A stretch of 64,000 bases of DNA from Hyparrhenia diplandra (Eukaryota; Streptophyta; Magnoliopsida; Poales; Poaceae): the NCBI GenBank assembly GCA_015847255.1, contig JADLZK010007654.1, forward strand, positions 124,001-188,000. Direction: 5' to 3'. Shown piece after piece: positions 22,886 through 34,229 of the stretch. Position numbers and translations under genes: made by a program. A model generated the notes under the pieces. It ran no database searches, was not told the DNA's origin, and saw only the letters and a list, made by a program, of their open reading frames with translations. Within the stretch, counting starts at the first letter, position 1. Each line of letters opens with the position of its first letter.

Positions 22886-25569
22886 CTTTACTGGGGAAAA
22901 AAATTGTGTGGGCGCATCGCTCACGGACGCCAGGGTGAGCGCCGCCTCTGCATGCCGCTTGATTTGCATCATACGGTGACTCTCATTAGGTTAGTTTAAT
23001 CCCTTGGCCGCCGGCTCGTTTGCTGCTCCCGATCGGCTCCTCATTGACTGGCTTGGCTCCGCTCAAGATGGATTGCAATGATGAGATTGGGCGCGAGCGC
23101 AGAGAGTACTTAGAAGCCAATGATGCACAAACACTATCAGAATATCTGAGAAATAAACAGCTACAAGATCCATCATTTTTTTATGCAGTTCAGGTAGACA
23201 AGGAAGATGGTCGTATAGCAAATTTCTTTTGGGCGGACGGTCAGTCCATCATGGATTATAAATGCTTTGGTGATCTTTGTCTCATTTGACACCACATTTA
23301 AAACTAATAAGTTTGAAATGCCCTTTGCTCCGATTCTTGGTTGCAACCATCACAAGCAAACAATAATTTTTGGGTGTGCACTTCTATTTAATGAGACTAT
23401 TGATTCATTTGTTTGGCTCTTTGAAACGTTTCTAACAGCAATGTCGGGGAAAGCACCCCAACACAATTTTATAGATCAAGACGCAGCTATGGCGGGGAGT
23501 AATTGCTTTTGTATTCCCGGATACAATACATCGTCTTTGTTTGTGGCACATTTGCTTAAATGCTGCTAAACATCTTAGTCATGTTATTCATGAGGCGGAT
23601 AAGAAAGGTAACAAGTTGCTATCAGATTTCAAAAAAATTGTGTGTATGAAGACAGGACGAAACTTACTTCATAGAGAAATGGCATGGATTGTTGGCTAAA
23701 TACAGCCTTGAGAATAATTCATGGATGGCAAACCTATATACTTTGAGGGGCAAAGTGGGCTGCAAAGTGTACCGTGATTCTTTACGTTGCGAGACATGAA
23801 TTCGACCCAAAGGAGTGAAGGTATGAATAATGTCTTCAAGAAAAGATTTCGAGGAAACTTGGTCTTTCGGAACTCCTTGTAGAATGTGAGAAGGTTGCAG
23901 CTAGTCTTCGTGCAAATGAATTGGATGCTGATTTTAATTCACGTCGAAAGATCCGGTTCCATACATTCCAAATCTACCAATGCTAAAGGATGCAGCTAAT
24001 TCATATACAAGGCGGATGTATTCGAGTTTGAGGAAGAATTTAAGAGAGGCAGTTTACACTCGACTTGTGAGTTGTTGGAAGCTGTGGGGCCAAACTTGAC
24101 ATTCTTTGTTAAGTATATGGAGTCAGAACCGTGGAGCAACAGTATTATTTAACATTGAAGATTCCACCATTACATGCTCTTGTCGAATGTTTGAATGCAT
24201 AGGTATGTGTAGTGTTTATATTTCAATTTATACATTTTAAGTCTGTAATATGTAGTAACCTGCAACTCGTCTTACAGGTTTATTATGCAAGCATGCTCTT
24301 AGAGTCTTCAACACAAATAGAGTATACAATTTGCCATCACAATATATTTTGCCTCGATGGACAAAATATGCAAAAAGTGGATTTTATATTGAGAAACAAG
24401 GAACTGAGATGGGAGATTTGAAAACACAAGAAGCCCTTATATCTCGACAGGCCACATCTCTTGCATTGAAGTGTTCGCGGCAAAAGAACTTCTTGATAGA
24501 TTGCAGAAAGTCATACTTGACTTCAGCTTGGAAGCGGATGGCTATCTAGCGAGATGCATGAAAAATCCAGCGAGATTTCTCCAATTCCAATTGAAAATGT
24601 CCAACAACCATTAAATGGTGTTATATCATTTAGAATCCCGAAGTTATAAAAGGACCAAAGAATACACGTTTTAAAAATGCCGTTGAAAAGAATGCAGGGG
24701 GAAGAAGAAGAAGGGTGGTAAAAAAAGGTATTATACTAGTTTTTGCTTATGTCTACATTTTTAAAATATTGTATTATCATATATAAATAATATTGCATTA
24801 TAGGTAATGATGTACAAATAAGAGACGAACATGTTGGGTCCTCCTCAACCATAGATGCTCCTCTCGTGCAAAGCTGGATATGCTAATTATACAACGGTAC
24901 AGTTCAATACCCTTGATGATCCTTCAACATTGGCTGCTCCATACATACCAGGAGGATACACAAGACTCTTAATGGGAGATGATCAAGATGCTACACGCAA
25001 GCTGCAGCGAGAAAGTTACATTTTGATGGAGTGCAAAAATAATGATTCATTTTGATGTTAAGGGAATTGTATTAGTTTGACTAAAGTTTGAATTTATCGG
25101 AACTACACTTGTGCTATTTTGCTGCTTATCTATGAAAACATGCTATTTTGCGGTGCATTTCTACCGTACTCTCTTATATGAATGATTTCTGATATATACA
25201 AATCTGTTATTTACTTAACATGTGCTGGGATTGAAGCCAGCAGCTGCGTTGCCTTTAATTAAAAAAATGATCGTACAGCACTGCGTGTACTAGCTGGAAA
25301 CATACATGTCAAAGCTTTGTTGTTTAGTACTTGATACGGTCAGATACAACAACCGTACAGATCTGACTTGATACGGTCGGATTCAACATTTGACGCGGGA
25401 GCCGAGCCAGTCAATGAGGAGCCGATCGGGAGCAGCAAACGAGCCGGCGGCCGAGGGATTAAACTAACCTAATGAGAGTCACCGTATGATGCAAATCAGG
25501 CGGCATGCAGAGGTGGCGCTCACCCTGGCTTCCGTGAGCGATGCGCCCACACAATTTTTCCTTTACTGG
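22886..25569 (+). mobile_element. MULE (Mutator-like element) with long TIRs and 9-bp TSD
   Basis: The element spans 22,895-25,560 (2,666 bp). Terminal inverted repeats cover about 22,895-23,059 and 25,398-25,560 and match almost base for base; the outer ends are ggaaaaaaattgtgtgggcg and its complement. The 9-bp direct repeat ctttactgg flanks it exactly at 22,886-22,894 and 25,561-25,569. A 9-bp TSD with TIRs longer than 100 bp is diagnostic for Mutator-like elements. Between the TIRs is a decayed FAR1-like transposase gene. The right end is 221 bp from the ATG of the amino-acid transporter, so it interrupts that gene's upstream region. Confidence 0.92.
23068..24548 (+). pseudogene. FAR1-like MULE transposase, frame-broken
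   Basis: Begins MDCNDEIGRERREYLEAND just inside the left TIR. It then has the linker ending NKQLQDPSFFYAVQVD, the MULE catalytic core SFDTTFKTNKFEMPFAP (first Asp) with DQDAAM (second Asp) and LCLWHI, and later EECKRGSLHS-like degraded sequence. A SWIM zinc finger (CSCRMFECIG, an intron, then LLCKHALRVFN) lies near 24,176-24,310. This is the order of FAR1/FHY3/FRS proteins and of their parent Jittery-type transposases. Frame changes occur at the T-rich site near 23,275, near 23,495 and several times after 23,600, so the copy is not functional. The N-terminal FAR1 DNA-binding domain is not visible. Confidence 0.8.
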
Positions 25570-25789
25570 AACCGAGTGGTGGGCTGGGACCGTGCGAATG
25601 GGCGATCTCCGACCGTGCGAATAGGCGATCTGAGCGGGGCGACGGGATCCTATATCTATATCCACGGACGAAGGATCTCTCCTAACTACTCCAGTCCAGA
25701 TCCCATTCTCCCTCTGGCGGCCGTAACTAACTGACCGCGTCCTCCTCTCCCTCTCCCTTGGTGTGTCGTCGTCCATCCGAGATCGCGAG

Positions 25790-27865
25790 ATGGCGCCGCC
25801 CTCGAGCATGTCGACGGAGAAGGGGAAGGAAATCGATGACTGGCTGCCCATCACCTCGTCTAGAAACGCAAAGTGGTGGTACTCCGCTTTCCACAATGTC
25901 ACGGCCATGGTCGGCGCCGGCGTCCTCAGCCTGCCCTACGCAATGTCTGAACTCGGATGGTATATATGCATCCATCTCATCTCGTCTTGTATATATATAC
26001 CTACATTCATCTTAACAACGCCTTGCATTGTGACTACTGATACTGATTAATCAATTGATTGATGGATAATGGATCTGCTCTTCGATCTGCACGAATGGAT
26101 TTGAATGGATGCATGCAGGGGTCCCGGCGTCGTCGCCATGCTCCTGTCTTGGGTGATCACCCTGTACACGCTGTGGCAGATGGTTGAGATGCACGAGTGC
26201 GTCCCAGGGAAGCGCTTCGACCGCTACCACGAGCTGGGCCAGCACGCGTTCGGCGACAAGCTGGGCCTCTGGATCGTCGTCCCGCAGCAGCTCATCGTAG
26301 AGGTCGGCGTGTGCATCGTCTACATGGTCACCGGCGGCAAGTCGTTCGAGAAGTGCTACACCGTCGCCTGCCCGGACTGCAACCCCCTCCGCACCAGCTC
26401 GTGGATCATGATCTTCGCCTCCATCCACCTGCTCCTCTCGCAGCTCCCCAACTTCAACTCCATTACACTTGTCTCCCTCGCCGCCGCGATCATGTCGCTC
26501 AGGTTCGATCTTCTGCTATCTGTCATTGCTACTTGGATCGTGGATCATGATCAACTCAATCAATACTTTTACATAATTCATGCAATGTATGTATACATAT
26601 ATGCAGCTACTCGACGGTTGCATGGGCGGCGTCTGCGCACAAGGGGCGGCAGGCGGACGTGGACTACAGCATGAAGGCGTCGACGGCGACGGGGCAGACG
26701 TTCAACTTCCTGAGCGCGCTGGGGGACGTGGCTTTCGCGTACGCGGGCCACAACGTCGTGCTGGAGATCCAGGCCACCATCCCGTCCACGCCCGACAAGC
26801 CGTCCAAGAAGCCCATGTGGCAGGGCGTCGTCCTCGCCTACATCGTCGTCGCCATCTGCTACCTCCCAGTCGCGTTCGTCGGCTACTACGTCTTCGGCAA
26901 CGCCGTCGATGACAACATCCTCATCACCCTCGAGAAGCCACGCTGGCTCATTGCCGCCGCCAACATCTTCGTCGTCATCCACGTCATCGGCAGCTACCAG
27001 GTCCCAAAATCTCATATGCATTGCATTGGTGACAGCAGCTTATTACGTACCTTAATTCCTTGTGATCGATCGATGACACAACATCATATATAATAGATCT
27101 ATGCCATGCCCGTGTTCGACATGCTCGAGACGTTCCTGGTGAAGAAACTCCGGTTCACCCCAGGCCTGCGTCTCCGTTTGATAGCACACGCTCACTCTAT
27201 GTTGGTAAGTACTTATACATTCAAGCATTTAACTGATTTGATGATCTGATTATATGCAGAGCGTGTAGTGTCTACTAAAACCTATTACTTGGCTTATTAT
27301 GTTCATCATTTATTTGTTGCTCCATGCATCTTCTGTCGTACGTGCAGTGTTCACAGCTCTGGTTGGCATTGCCGTGCCGTTCTTTGGGGATTGCTAGGGT
27401 TCTTTGGTGGCTTCGCATTTGCGCCGACAACCTACTATGTGAGAGATCCTTTATATTTTTCTATCTGTTTCTTTCAACCCAGTCTAAGCACTTCATTTTG
27501 TTGATGTACTTGCTAATTTTGACTGAACCTAAATCGCTGCACGACCAAACAGCTTCCCTGCATTCTATGGTTGAAGATTAAGAAGCCAAAGGCGTTTAGC
27601 CTCTCTTGGTTCATCAATTGGGTGAGTCCTCATTTCAATTTTTGTCTTGTTTTACCTCTAGTTAGAATGTAGATGGTGCATTATTATTTATGCCACTTGC
27701 AATTTGGTAAACCTTTGATACTATATGTGCTAACAAATAAATTGGATGCCTTTGACATGACTGCAGTTTTGCATCATAGTTGGCGTGCTCCTGACGGTGT
27801 TTGCACCCATTGGTGGCCTCCGGTCGATCATCGTCAACGCCTCCACCTACAAGTTCTTCTCGTGA
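25790..27865 (+). CDS. LHT-type amino-acid transporter (AAAP family) with apparent frameshifts
   Basis: Seven exons: 25790-25959, 26119-26502, 26607-27000, 27097-27204, 27348-27438, 27553-27621, 27767-27865, about 438 residues. The protein starts MAPPSSMSTEKGKEIDDWLP. It carries the AAAP signature WYSAFHNVTAMVGAGVLSLP, many membrane helices, AFAYAGHNVVLEIQATIP, the FAFAPTTYYLPCI block and the ending GGLRSIIVNASTYKFFS. LHT proteins import neutral and acidic amino acids across the plasma membrane by proton symport. Two frame problems: exon 4 between RLIA and YV is one base short (or two too long), and exon 5 lacks one T near 27,391, putting TAG at 27,395-27,397 where GDLLGFFGG is expected. TATA-like tatatctatatcc lies at about 25,651. 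A MULE ends 221 bp upstream. Confidence 0.85.
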
Positions 27866-27906
27866 TCGATTATTCCCTTCATTGGTCGCCCAAGACATTA
27901 GATTGC

Positions 27907-27978
27907 TAGCTAGCTAGATAAACATGAGCAAGTTGCTAGGTTTAGCTAGCTAGATAAATATGAGCAAGTTGCTAGGTT
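27907..27978. repeat. 36-bp tandem duplication in the transporter 3' UTR
   Basis: The units 27,907-27,942 and 27,943-27,978 differ by one base (aacatgagc versus aatatgagc). Each begins tagctagctagataaa. Confidence 0.85.
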
Positions 27979-28485
27979 TAAATCTTACCTGTGTCGTCAA
28001 AAAGGCTAGGCTATTTATGCCGCGTATGCTATGTGTGTTTGGATATGGATGGATGATGGCACTCGGTTTAATTTTGTGCTATGGTTAAGTCGTTCAAGTT
28101 GTAATGGGATGGTGATTAATTTTGCCTTTGATCATTTTCCAGATTTCAATCAAGTGATGATACAGTTAATTTGCCTGTTTGAGCTGATAATCATACCCTA
28201 TAAATTTATTTTTGTGAACACGTTCGTTGACCGTTTTTTAAGATGGGAAACCCTATAAATTCTTATCATTATTAACTAACAATGTGCTCCCATTACGTAC
28301 ACGACTGCTGATAGATGACGAGCCTCAAAATCGTACCGTGCTCCCAATATGGATCAGATCAACACCGTGTGCACAAATCACGTTATGCCAGGCAAATCTT
28401 TTTTGTTTCTGTTGCTGCATGCAGTAAATAGCGGACCGCCGCTGCCGGAGAGCAGGTCAAGGGCGGCGGAGGGCGAAGCAGCCGA
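27979..28485. other. Intergenic sequence left of the chromovirus
   Basis: AT-rich 3' flank of the transporter, becoming GC-rich from about 28,430. No gene supported. Confidence 0.45.
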
Positions 28486-28490
28486 GGGGC

Positions 28491-28813
28491 TGTTAGCTGT
28501 CGCTCGACAGGTTCACGAATTTGCTCAGAGTAGCTCGAGTTCATGGCCGAATACAGGTTTGGGTACAAGCAGAAGTCATAGCAGCGAGAGAACAAGGGAA
28601 GGAGGAAGTAGGAGGTAGAAGGCGAGTACAATGACAATTGGTAGTCGCTACCTACTCCTCCTGGCTCCAGCTCCTCTTGTAGATCAAGCCACCCAGTCTG
28701 GGCCCGTCGTCTTGGGGTTGGGCCGAGCCGACCTTCGGGCCTTGTCGGCGAGGCCCGATCACCTTCATCTTGTCCCGCTCCTGTAGGCGAGTCCTTGAGG
28801 CGGGGCTGCGACA
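28491..28813 (-). repeat. 3' LTR of the chromovirus
   Basis: 323 bp, about 90% like the copy at 33,903-34,224 by eye. The two differ by substitutions and many one- to three-base indels (for example ggccgaat versus ggcgaat, aagcagaag versus aagcgaag). Confidence 0.88.
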
Positions 28814-28829
28814 GATCCCCGTCTTGGAA

Positions 28830-31800
28830 ATCGACTTGCCCCCCAAGGCGTCGCGAGGAGCTGTTGGCGAGCTGCTCCACGGACTCCCAAGTTGCCAGAG
28901 GCGGTGGCATGCCCGACCATTCCACCGGCACTGTTCCACTGGATGAGAGCCGGATGTCGGCGGCGTTGGAGAAGCGGACGGTACTGCCGGATGAAGCGAT
29001 GCGAGGCGGCGGTGTGTGTACTGACTACGATTGCAGAGGACTTCTTGAGTTGAGACACATGGAAGGCGGGATGAATGGCCGGTCGGCGGAAGCTCGAGCT
29101 TGTATGCCACTGGCCCAATACGCTTGAGAACTTTGAAGGGTCGAAGAAGCGGAAGGACGAGCTTGTTACAAGAGCGGGCAAGCGGCGATTGCACATACGG
29201 TTGAAGCCGGGAAGACCGGATCACCCACGCTGAATTCGATCAACTCGATGCTTGTCGGCTGGCGCTTCATCCGGCCTTGAGCGCGTAACAAGTGCTGGTG
29301 GACAATTGCCTTCATCAATTCACGTTCTTCGGCCGGACACGAAGGTCGGGGGCGGCGGCCGCGGCGTCGGGGTCAATTCCCAAGTGGCGAGGAGGGCAAC
29401 CGTAAAGGACTTCAAATGGAGTGCGCCCGGGAGATGAATGCCAGCTCGTGTTGTACCGGTACTCGGCCAAAGATAACAAGCGAGCCTTGCGGCGGGCGGC
29501 ATGTGTGAAAGCAGGCGCAGGTAAAGTCTCCATACAGCGATTTGGCGTTACGTTTGACCCGTCGGACCGGGGATGATCACAGTGCTGCGGCGTAGATCAG
29601 TCCCGGACAAATCAAAGTAGCGCGAAGCGGCTCATGAGCAGGGGATCTCGTCGGATGCAATTTTGAGAGGCATACCGTGCAATTTGAAGGCGTTGTCCAT
29701 GAAAGCTTTGAGCAACGATTGCGGCTGTGAAGGGATGCTTCAAAGGGATGAAGTGGGCAAACTTAGAGAACTTGTCGGCGACTACCAAGATGGAGTCATA
29801 AGAGCCGGGCGTTGGTAAACCCTCTGAGAAGTCCATAGTGAGGCGCGCCAAGAGCCCGTAGGAACCTCAAGTGGTTGTAAGGCCGGGATAACCTCGGCGG
29901 TGCTGGTTTTGGCTTGAGCACATGTCGGCAGTCTGAACAAGGCTGAAATCTTGCTACGCATACCGGGCGATAAAACAAAGGTTTCAGCTTCTAATATGTA
30001 TTTGGGCGCTGAATGGCCACCAATGGGGACTCTTGTGCGGTGCCGACAACACTTTACGCTGAATGGCGGTATTAGAACCGAGCCAAATACGGTGTTTGTA
30101 GAATATGATCCCATCTTTGAGCGAGTAGTGGGTCTTTGCCATTTGGGGATACCGATGGCTGCTGCGGCGGGGTTTGTAGCCTCGGGGTCGATCGGGGTAC
30201 CATGTGCGCAACTCTGAAGCCATAAGTGTGATGGCGAAGAAGGCGTCATCGGTTGCTTGTGGGAGGGTCACGGCGAGAGGCGTCGGCTGCCAAATTATCG
30301 AGCCACGGCGGTAAACTACCTTGTATCTCAAGCCCAACAGTTTAGTGAAGACTTTTGGCGTCGGGTGTGCAAGCGCTGTTCGTTTAAGTGGATCGGGCTG
30401 TGGTGGTGCGTATGAATGGCGAACTCGATTGGAGTAAGTAGTGGCGCCATTGGTCAAGCTGCCATGAGGATTGCCAAATATTCCTTTTTCGTAAGCAGAC
30501 TGCCCTTGATTACGTGGTGCTAGTGGTTTCTTGATGAAAAGCCAACGGGTGTCCCTTACATGCTTGACTGCACCCACACCATAGCCGGAAGCATCGGTTC
30601 TAAGTGAAATGGCTGAGTAAAATCTGGAATCCCAAGCACCGGGGCGAGAACAAAGAGCATCTTTGAGAGCTTGGAAGGCGAAGCATGGATCGATGTCCAT
30701 ATAAGCAGTGAGTCCTTGCGGAATAAATCGGTGAGGGCTTTGCAATCAATCCGAAGTGGCGAATGAATTTGCGATAATATCAGGTGAGCGAGAATCCCAC
30801 AGTGCTCTTACATTTGCGGTGTTGGCGGTCGAGATGGCGGCAATCTTGGCTCCAGGTCGGTGGACCCAGGTGCGTGCTCGATAATGTGCCCCGAATCACG
30901 CAATTTGTCGTTGGCGAACTTGCATTTAGATAGCTTTAGGCGCCGGTGATCATTTTGCTAACCAAGAAAACACACTCCAAGTGTACGAGATGTTCCTCGT
31001 AGGATCTGGCTGTATACCAAGATATCGTCAAAGAAGGCGATCACAAACTTACGCAATCAGGGCGCCAAAGTAGTGTTCATGGCACCTGGAATGTGCGGCG
31101 CCCTGTCAAGCGAAAGCCATGGCGAGTGAATTCGTGCGACCGCGGTGAGTGCGAAGGCAGTTTTCGGCTCTTCGCTGCACTGCGGCAAGATTTGGTGGAA
31201 GCCGGCCCTCGGATCAGTGGAGAACCAACTAGCATGCCCCAATTCATCCACCGGTGATCGAAAAGCCTTTGGGTACTTAGATTTGGTACATGTCGCATTC
31301 GATTGCGAAAATCCACACAAAAAGCGATAAGATCCGTCCTTCTTCTTGACCAATAAAACCGGGAGGGGAGAAGGGACTGGTACTCGGCCGTATGATACCA
31401 CGAGACATCATCTCGTAACTTGGCTCGATTTCATCCTTGAGTGCCGGCGGGTAGCGGTATGGGCGAATGAACACGGTTGGGCACTTAGGGAATCAAAGGA
31501 ATAGAATGGTTGCACGGCCGTGAGGGTGGCAAACCTTGGGGGTAACTCCATGACCATCGAAAACGATCCAATAACGACTGAATTTACGGTGGTACGGCAA
31601 GATCTTGAAGCTCTGCAGATCCTTGTTTATGCAGTAGTACGGATGTGTAATAACAGATTTGTCGGGTAATGTGGAGTTGTTGCCCTGCGAGCACACCTAA
31701 TGACCATCATAAGGGATCACAAACCACTTACGAGACCAATGAACTTGCATTGGGCTGAATGACTCCGACCAATTCATGCGGAGCAATCATGTCAAAAGCA

Positions 31801-32130
31801 CCAATAGGTAGGACTCGGGGCGAGAAGTGAAATTACCACCGCCCAAGGACCCTTTGGAGATGAGGAATAAAGGCGAGAAGATGCGAGAATACCCCCACCG
31901 GCAACAACTTGAATCTTGTCCATTGGCTGAATGATAACATCGAGAGAGTTGGGCTGCTAATCGAGGACTCAAAAAAAGAAACGGCGCTGCGGAATCAATG
32001 AGAATGCGTCTTTGGAAGGCCCTGAACTTCACGAGAAAAACTGAATCACTTTACCGAAGAAGATGAAGAGGAACCTCATCGCAACCTTGCTCACGGCGAG
32101 AGGAAACACTTGCTCGGCGGTGCATCGATC
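28830..32130 (-). pseudogene. Chromovirus pol (protease, RT, RNase H, integrase, chromodomain), frame-broken
   Basis: Minus-strand order: protease (RILIDSAAPFLFLSPRLAAQ, about 31,950-32,010; the usual DSG reads DSA); RT (VLLVKKKDGSYRF, then the active-site block FVIAFFDDILVYS near 31,015-31,055); RNase H (LRTDASGYGVGAV near 30,560-30,605); integrase (CAQAKTSTAEVI zinc end, then GSYDSILVVADKFSKFAHF near 29,745-29,810, and TSWHSSPGRTPFEVLYG near 29,395-29,450); a GPY/F-like module (RPFKVLKRIGPVAYKLELP, about 29,080-29,140); chromodomain (PPPLATWESVEQL near 28,870-28,910). The chromodomain can steer integration to marked chromatin. Several frame changes make it inactive. Confidence 0.8.
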
Positions 32131-32189
32131 TCACGTAGGAGGCTCCTCAATGTCATCAGATTCAAATGGGTCCCAAATTTACGCCACAT

Positions 32190-33760
32190 ATGACGCCGGG
32201 GAGGGCACCGATGTTCCCTTGTCCATTTACCACCGCATTTTGAAGCACAGTCCACAGGCGGCGATACCTTTTCAGAGCTGCCAATGGGTTCTCGGCCACA
32301 GGCGGGGCTTGCACAGTCGGCGCTACAGGTGGCACAACTAGAGGACCCCCAGCTGCTGGGCGATGTGGAGGTGGAAACGGCAGTGGCAGCTTATGACCCG
32401 CAGGCTGGAACCGCTGTCCAGTTGGCTGACGGGACGAAGAAGACCAATCACCATAGCGAGCAGGTCTTGACGCCGTGGACGCCTCCTCCTGGATCAAAGC
32501 AAGATTTGCGGCAGCATCGAGTGTTTTTGGTTGATGAAGCATAACAGCAGCTCTAATATCAGGACGAAGACCATCTAGGAATCTCATAGTGAAGGAGAGT
32601 TCATCATGCACGGTGTAAACTTTTGGCTGGTCGGTGAGTTCAGTGAAAGCGGGAAATGTATGTCGGTATTTCATTTGTGGTCATGTTTATGTGGAAGGTT
32701 TGACGAATCAGTGATTCATGGCGTACACGATCGAAGCGATCATGCAGCAGTGCACAGAAGGAGGACCAGTTAAGCATATGGACTTGATGTTCGATGGACT
32801 GGTACCACAGCGATGCGGGACCGTCGAAATGCATTTCAGCAATCTCGATCCAGACCGACTCCTCAACAGAATACATGCGAAAGTATTTCGGCCGCGGTGT
32901 TTCCATCGACGCGGGTTATCCCCGTCAAATTGAGGAAAGGGGACCTTAGGTAGGCGGCCTGTGGGGTGGTTTTTGAGGCGGTAGTCGGGCGGGTGTGGTT
33001 GTGGTGGTGGAAACGCTGGTAGTGTTTGGGTGAAAGCAAAAGTGGTAGGATCGATGGATGCTCAGGGTGGAGGATCTGGGATGGGTGGGCGCTGGGTTTT
33101 GATGTGTGAAATTGGAAATTGCATAGGTTGGGACGTTTGGATGGGCGGGGGTTGTGGTGCTTTGGTGTATGGTGAGCACGATGAACGGCCGACAAAACGA
33201 GGGGATGGGTAGGTGTGAGGCGTGCCCGGAGATTGGCTCGTGGATCCGGGCCGTCCACGGCCCGGATCCGACGCAGGGCCCAACGACGGGCTTGGTGGCG
33301 GATGGTCGGCGGATGGCGCGCGGCCGCCATAGTCTGCTGCGGGGCGGCCCGGGAGGCAATTCGTCGAACACGGGGGGGCAGCAGACTTCTCGATCTTCTT
33401 CACCGTACCGAGGATGTCGTCGGGTATGCCGTCGGCGCCGGGTTGCCACTTTCGCGGAGGTTGCGGGTCTCCGTCTCAAGCGACTCCACCCTGGCGATGC
33501 ACTCGTCGGCGACATGGCCCACGGAGGACTCGAGGGTGGTGATGCGCGACGTCGAAGTCAGCGTCGCGGTCAGCGTGGGTGGCCTCCACGTCGCCACCCG
33601 GCCCTCCACCACGGCGGCAACCTGGGGATCTGCGAGGGGCGGCCTCCGTCGCGACGCGGGCGCGAGGCGTCGCCCGATGCGGGTGTCGGCGAGGCGGTTG
33701 CGGTCGGCAGGCTGCCTTCCAACTCGTTGAAGCGCTTGTTGAAGGCGGACTCACCTGCTC
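32190..33760 (-). pseudogene. Chromovirus gag, frame-broken
   Basis: On the minus strand a coiled-coil-like N-terminal part (RITTLESSVGHVADECIARV, 33,440-33,540) is followed by a long Pro/His/Thr-rich stretch. Then comes the Retrotrans_gag core: EMHFDGPASLWYQSIEHQVH (about 32,780-32,850), FCALLHDRF, LIRQTFHI, FLDGLRPDIRAAVMLHQP. The end is a zinc-knuckle-like CFKCGGKWTREHRCP near 32,200-32,250. Gag forms the particle core and binds RNA. The pieces lie in different frames, so no intact protein is made. Confidence 0.75.
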
Positions 33761-33902
33761 GTCGAGGGGCGCTTGTTGAGGCTAGCGAACTGGTCGAGGG
33801 CCGGCTGGATGTTGGGATCCACTTTCAGAGAGTATCTTTGGCGGCGAGTAAAGTGGCGATGGGGAAGGGGCTCAGGATTCGAGGCGAGTCTTTGATACCA
33901 GA

Positions 33903-34224
33903 TGTTAGCACAATGTTCGACAGGTTCACGAATTTACTCGAGTAGCTCGAGTTCATGGCGAATACAGGTTTGGGTACAAGCGAAGTCGCCGCGCGAGAGA
34001 ACAGGGGAAGGAGGAAGTAGGAGGTAGAAGACGAGTACAATGACAATTGGTAATTCGCTACCTACTCCTCCTGGCTCAGCTCCTCTTGTAGATCAAGCCA
34101 CCCAGTCTGGGCCCGTCGTCTTGGGGTTGGGCCGAGCCGACCTTCTGGGCCTTGTCGGCGAGGCCCGATCACCTTCATCTTGTCCCGCTCCTGTAGGCAG
34201 AGTCCTTGAGCAGGGCTGCTGACA
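33903..34224 (-). repeat. 5' LTR of the chromovirus
   Basis: 322 bp, starting TGTTAGC at 33,903 and ending GACA at 34,224, directly followed by the TSD copy ggggc. The primer-binding site lies immediately inside, at about 33,890-33,902. Confidence 0.88.
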
Positions 34225-34229
34225 GGGGC

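Larger units (their letters stand above)
28486..34229 (-). mobile_element. Ty3/gypsy chromovirus, complete structure, minus strand
   Basis: The element spans 28,491-34,224 (5.7 kb). LTRs at 28,491-28,813 and 33,903-34,224 begin TGTTAGC and end TGACA or CGACA on the plus strand. The 5-bp direct repeat ggggc flanks the element at 28,486-28,490 and 34,225-34,229. Next to the right LTR, on the minus strand, tggtatcaaagac resembles the initiator-tRNA-Met primer-binding site. Internal order on the minus strand is gag, protease, reverse transcriptase, RNase H, integrase, chromodomain, which defines a Ty3-type chromovirus. The internal frames are broken in many places. Confidence 0.92.

Noticed and set aside
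22895..25560. Inverted duplication of a promoter segment
   Set aside because: The exact 9-bp direct repeats just outside the inverted repeats, plus a transposase between them, make a MULE the better explanation.
32946..33945. Large open frames on both strands in the chromovirus gag region
   Set aside because: Pro/His/Thr-rich gag sequence is low in stops on both strands. Only the minus strand fits the gag order.
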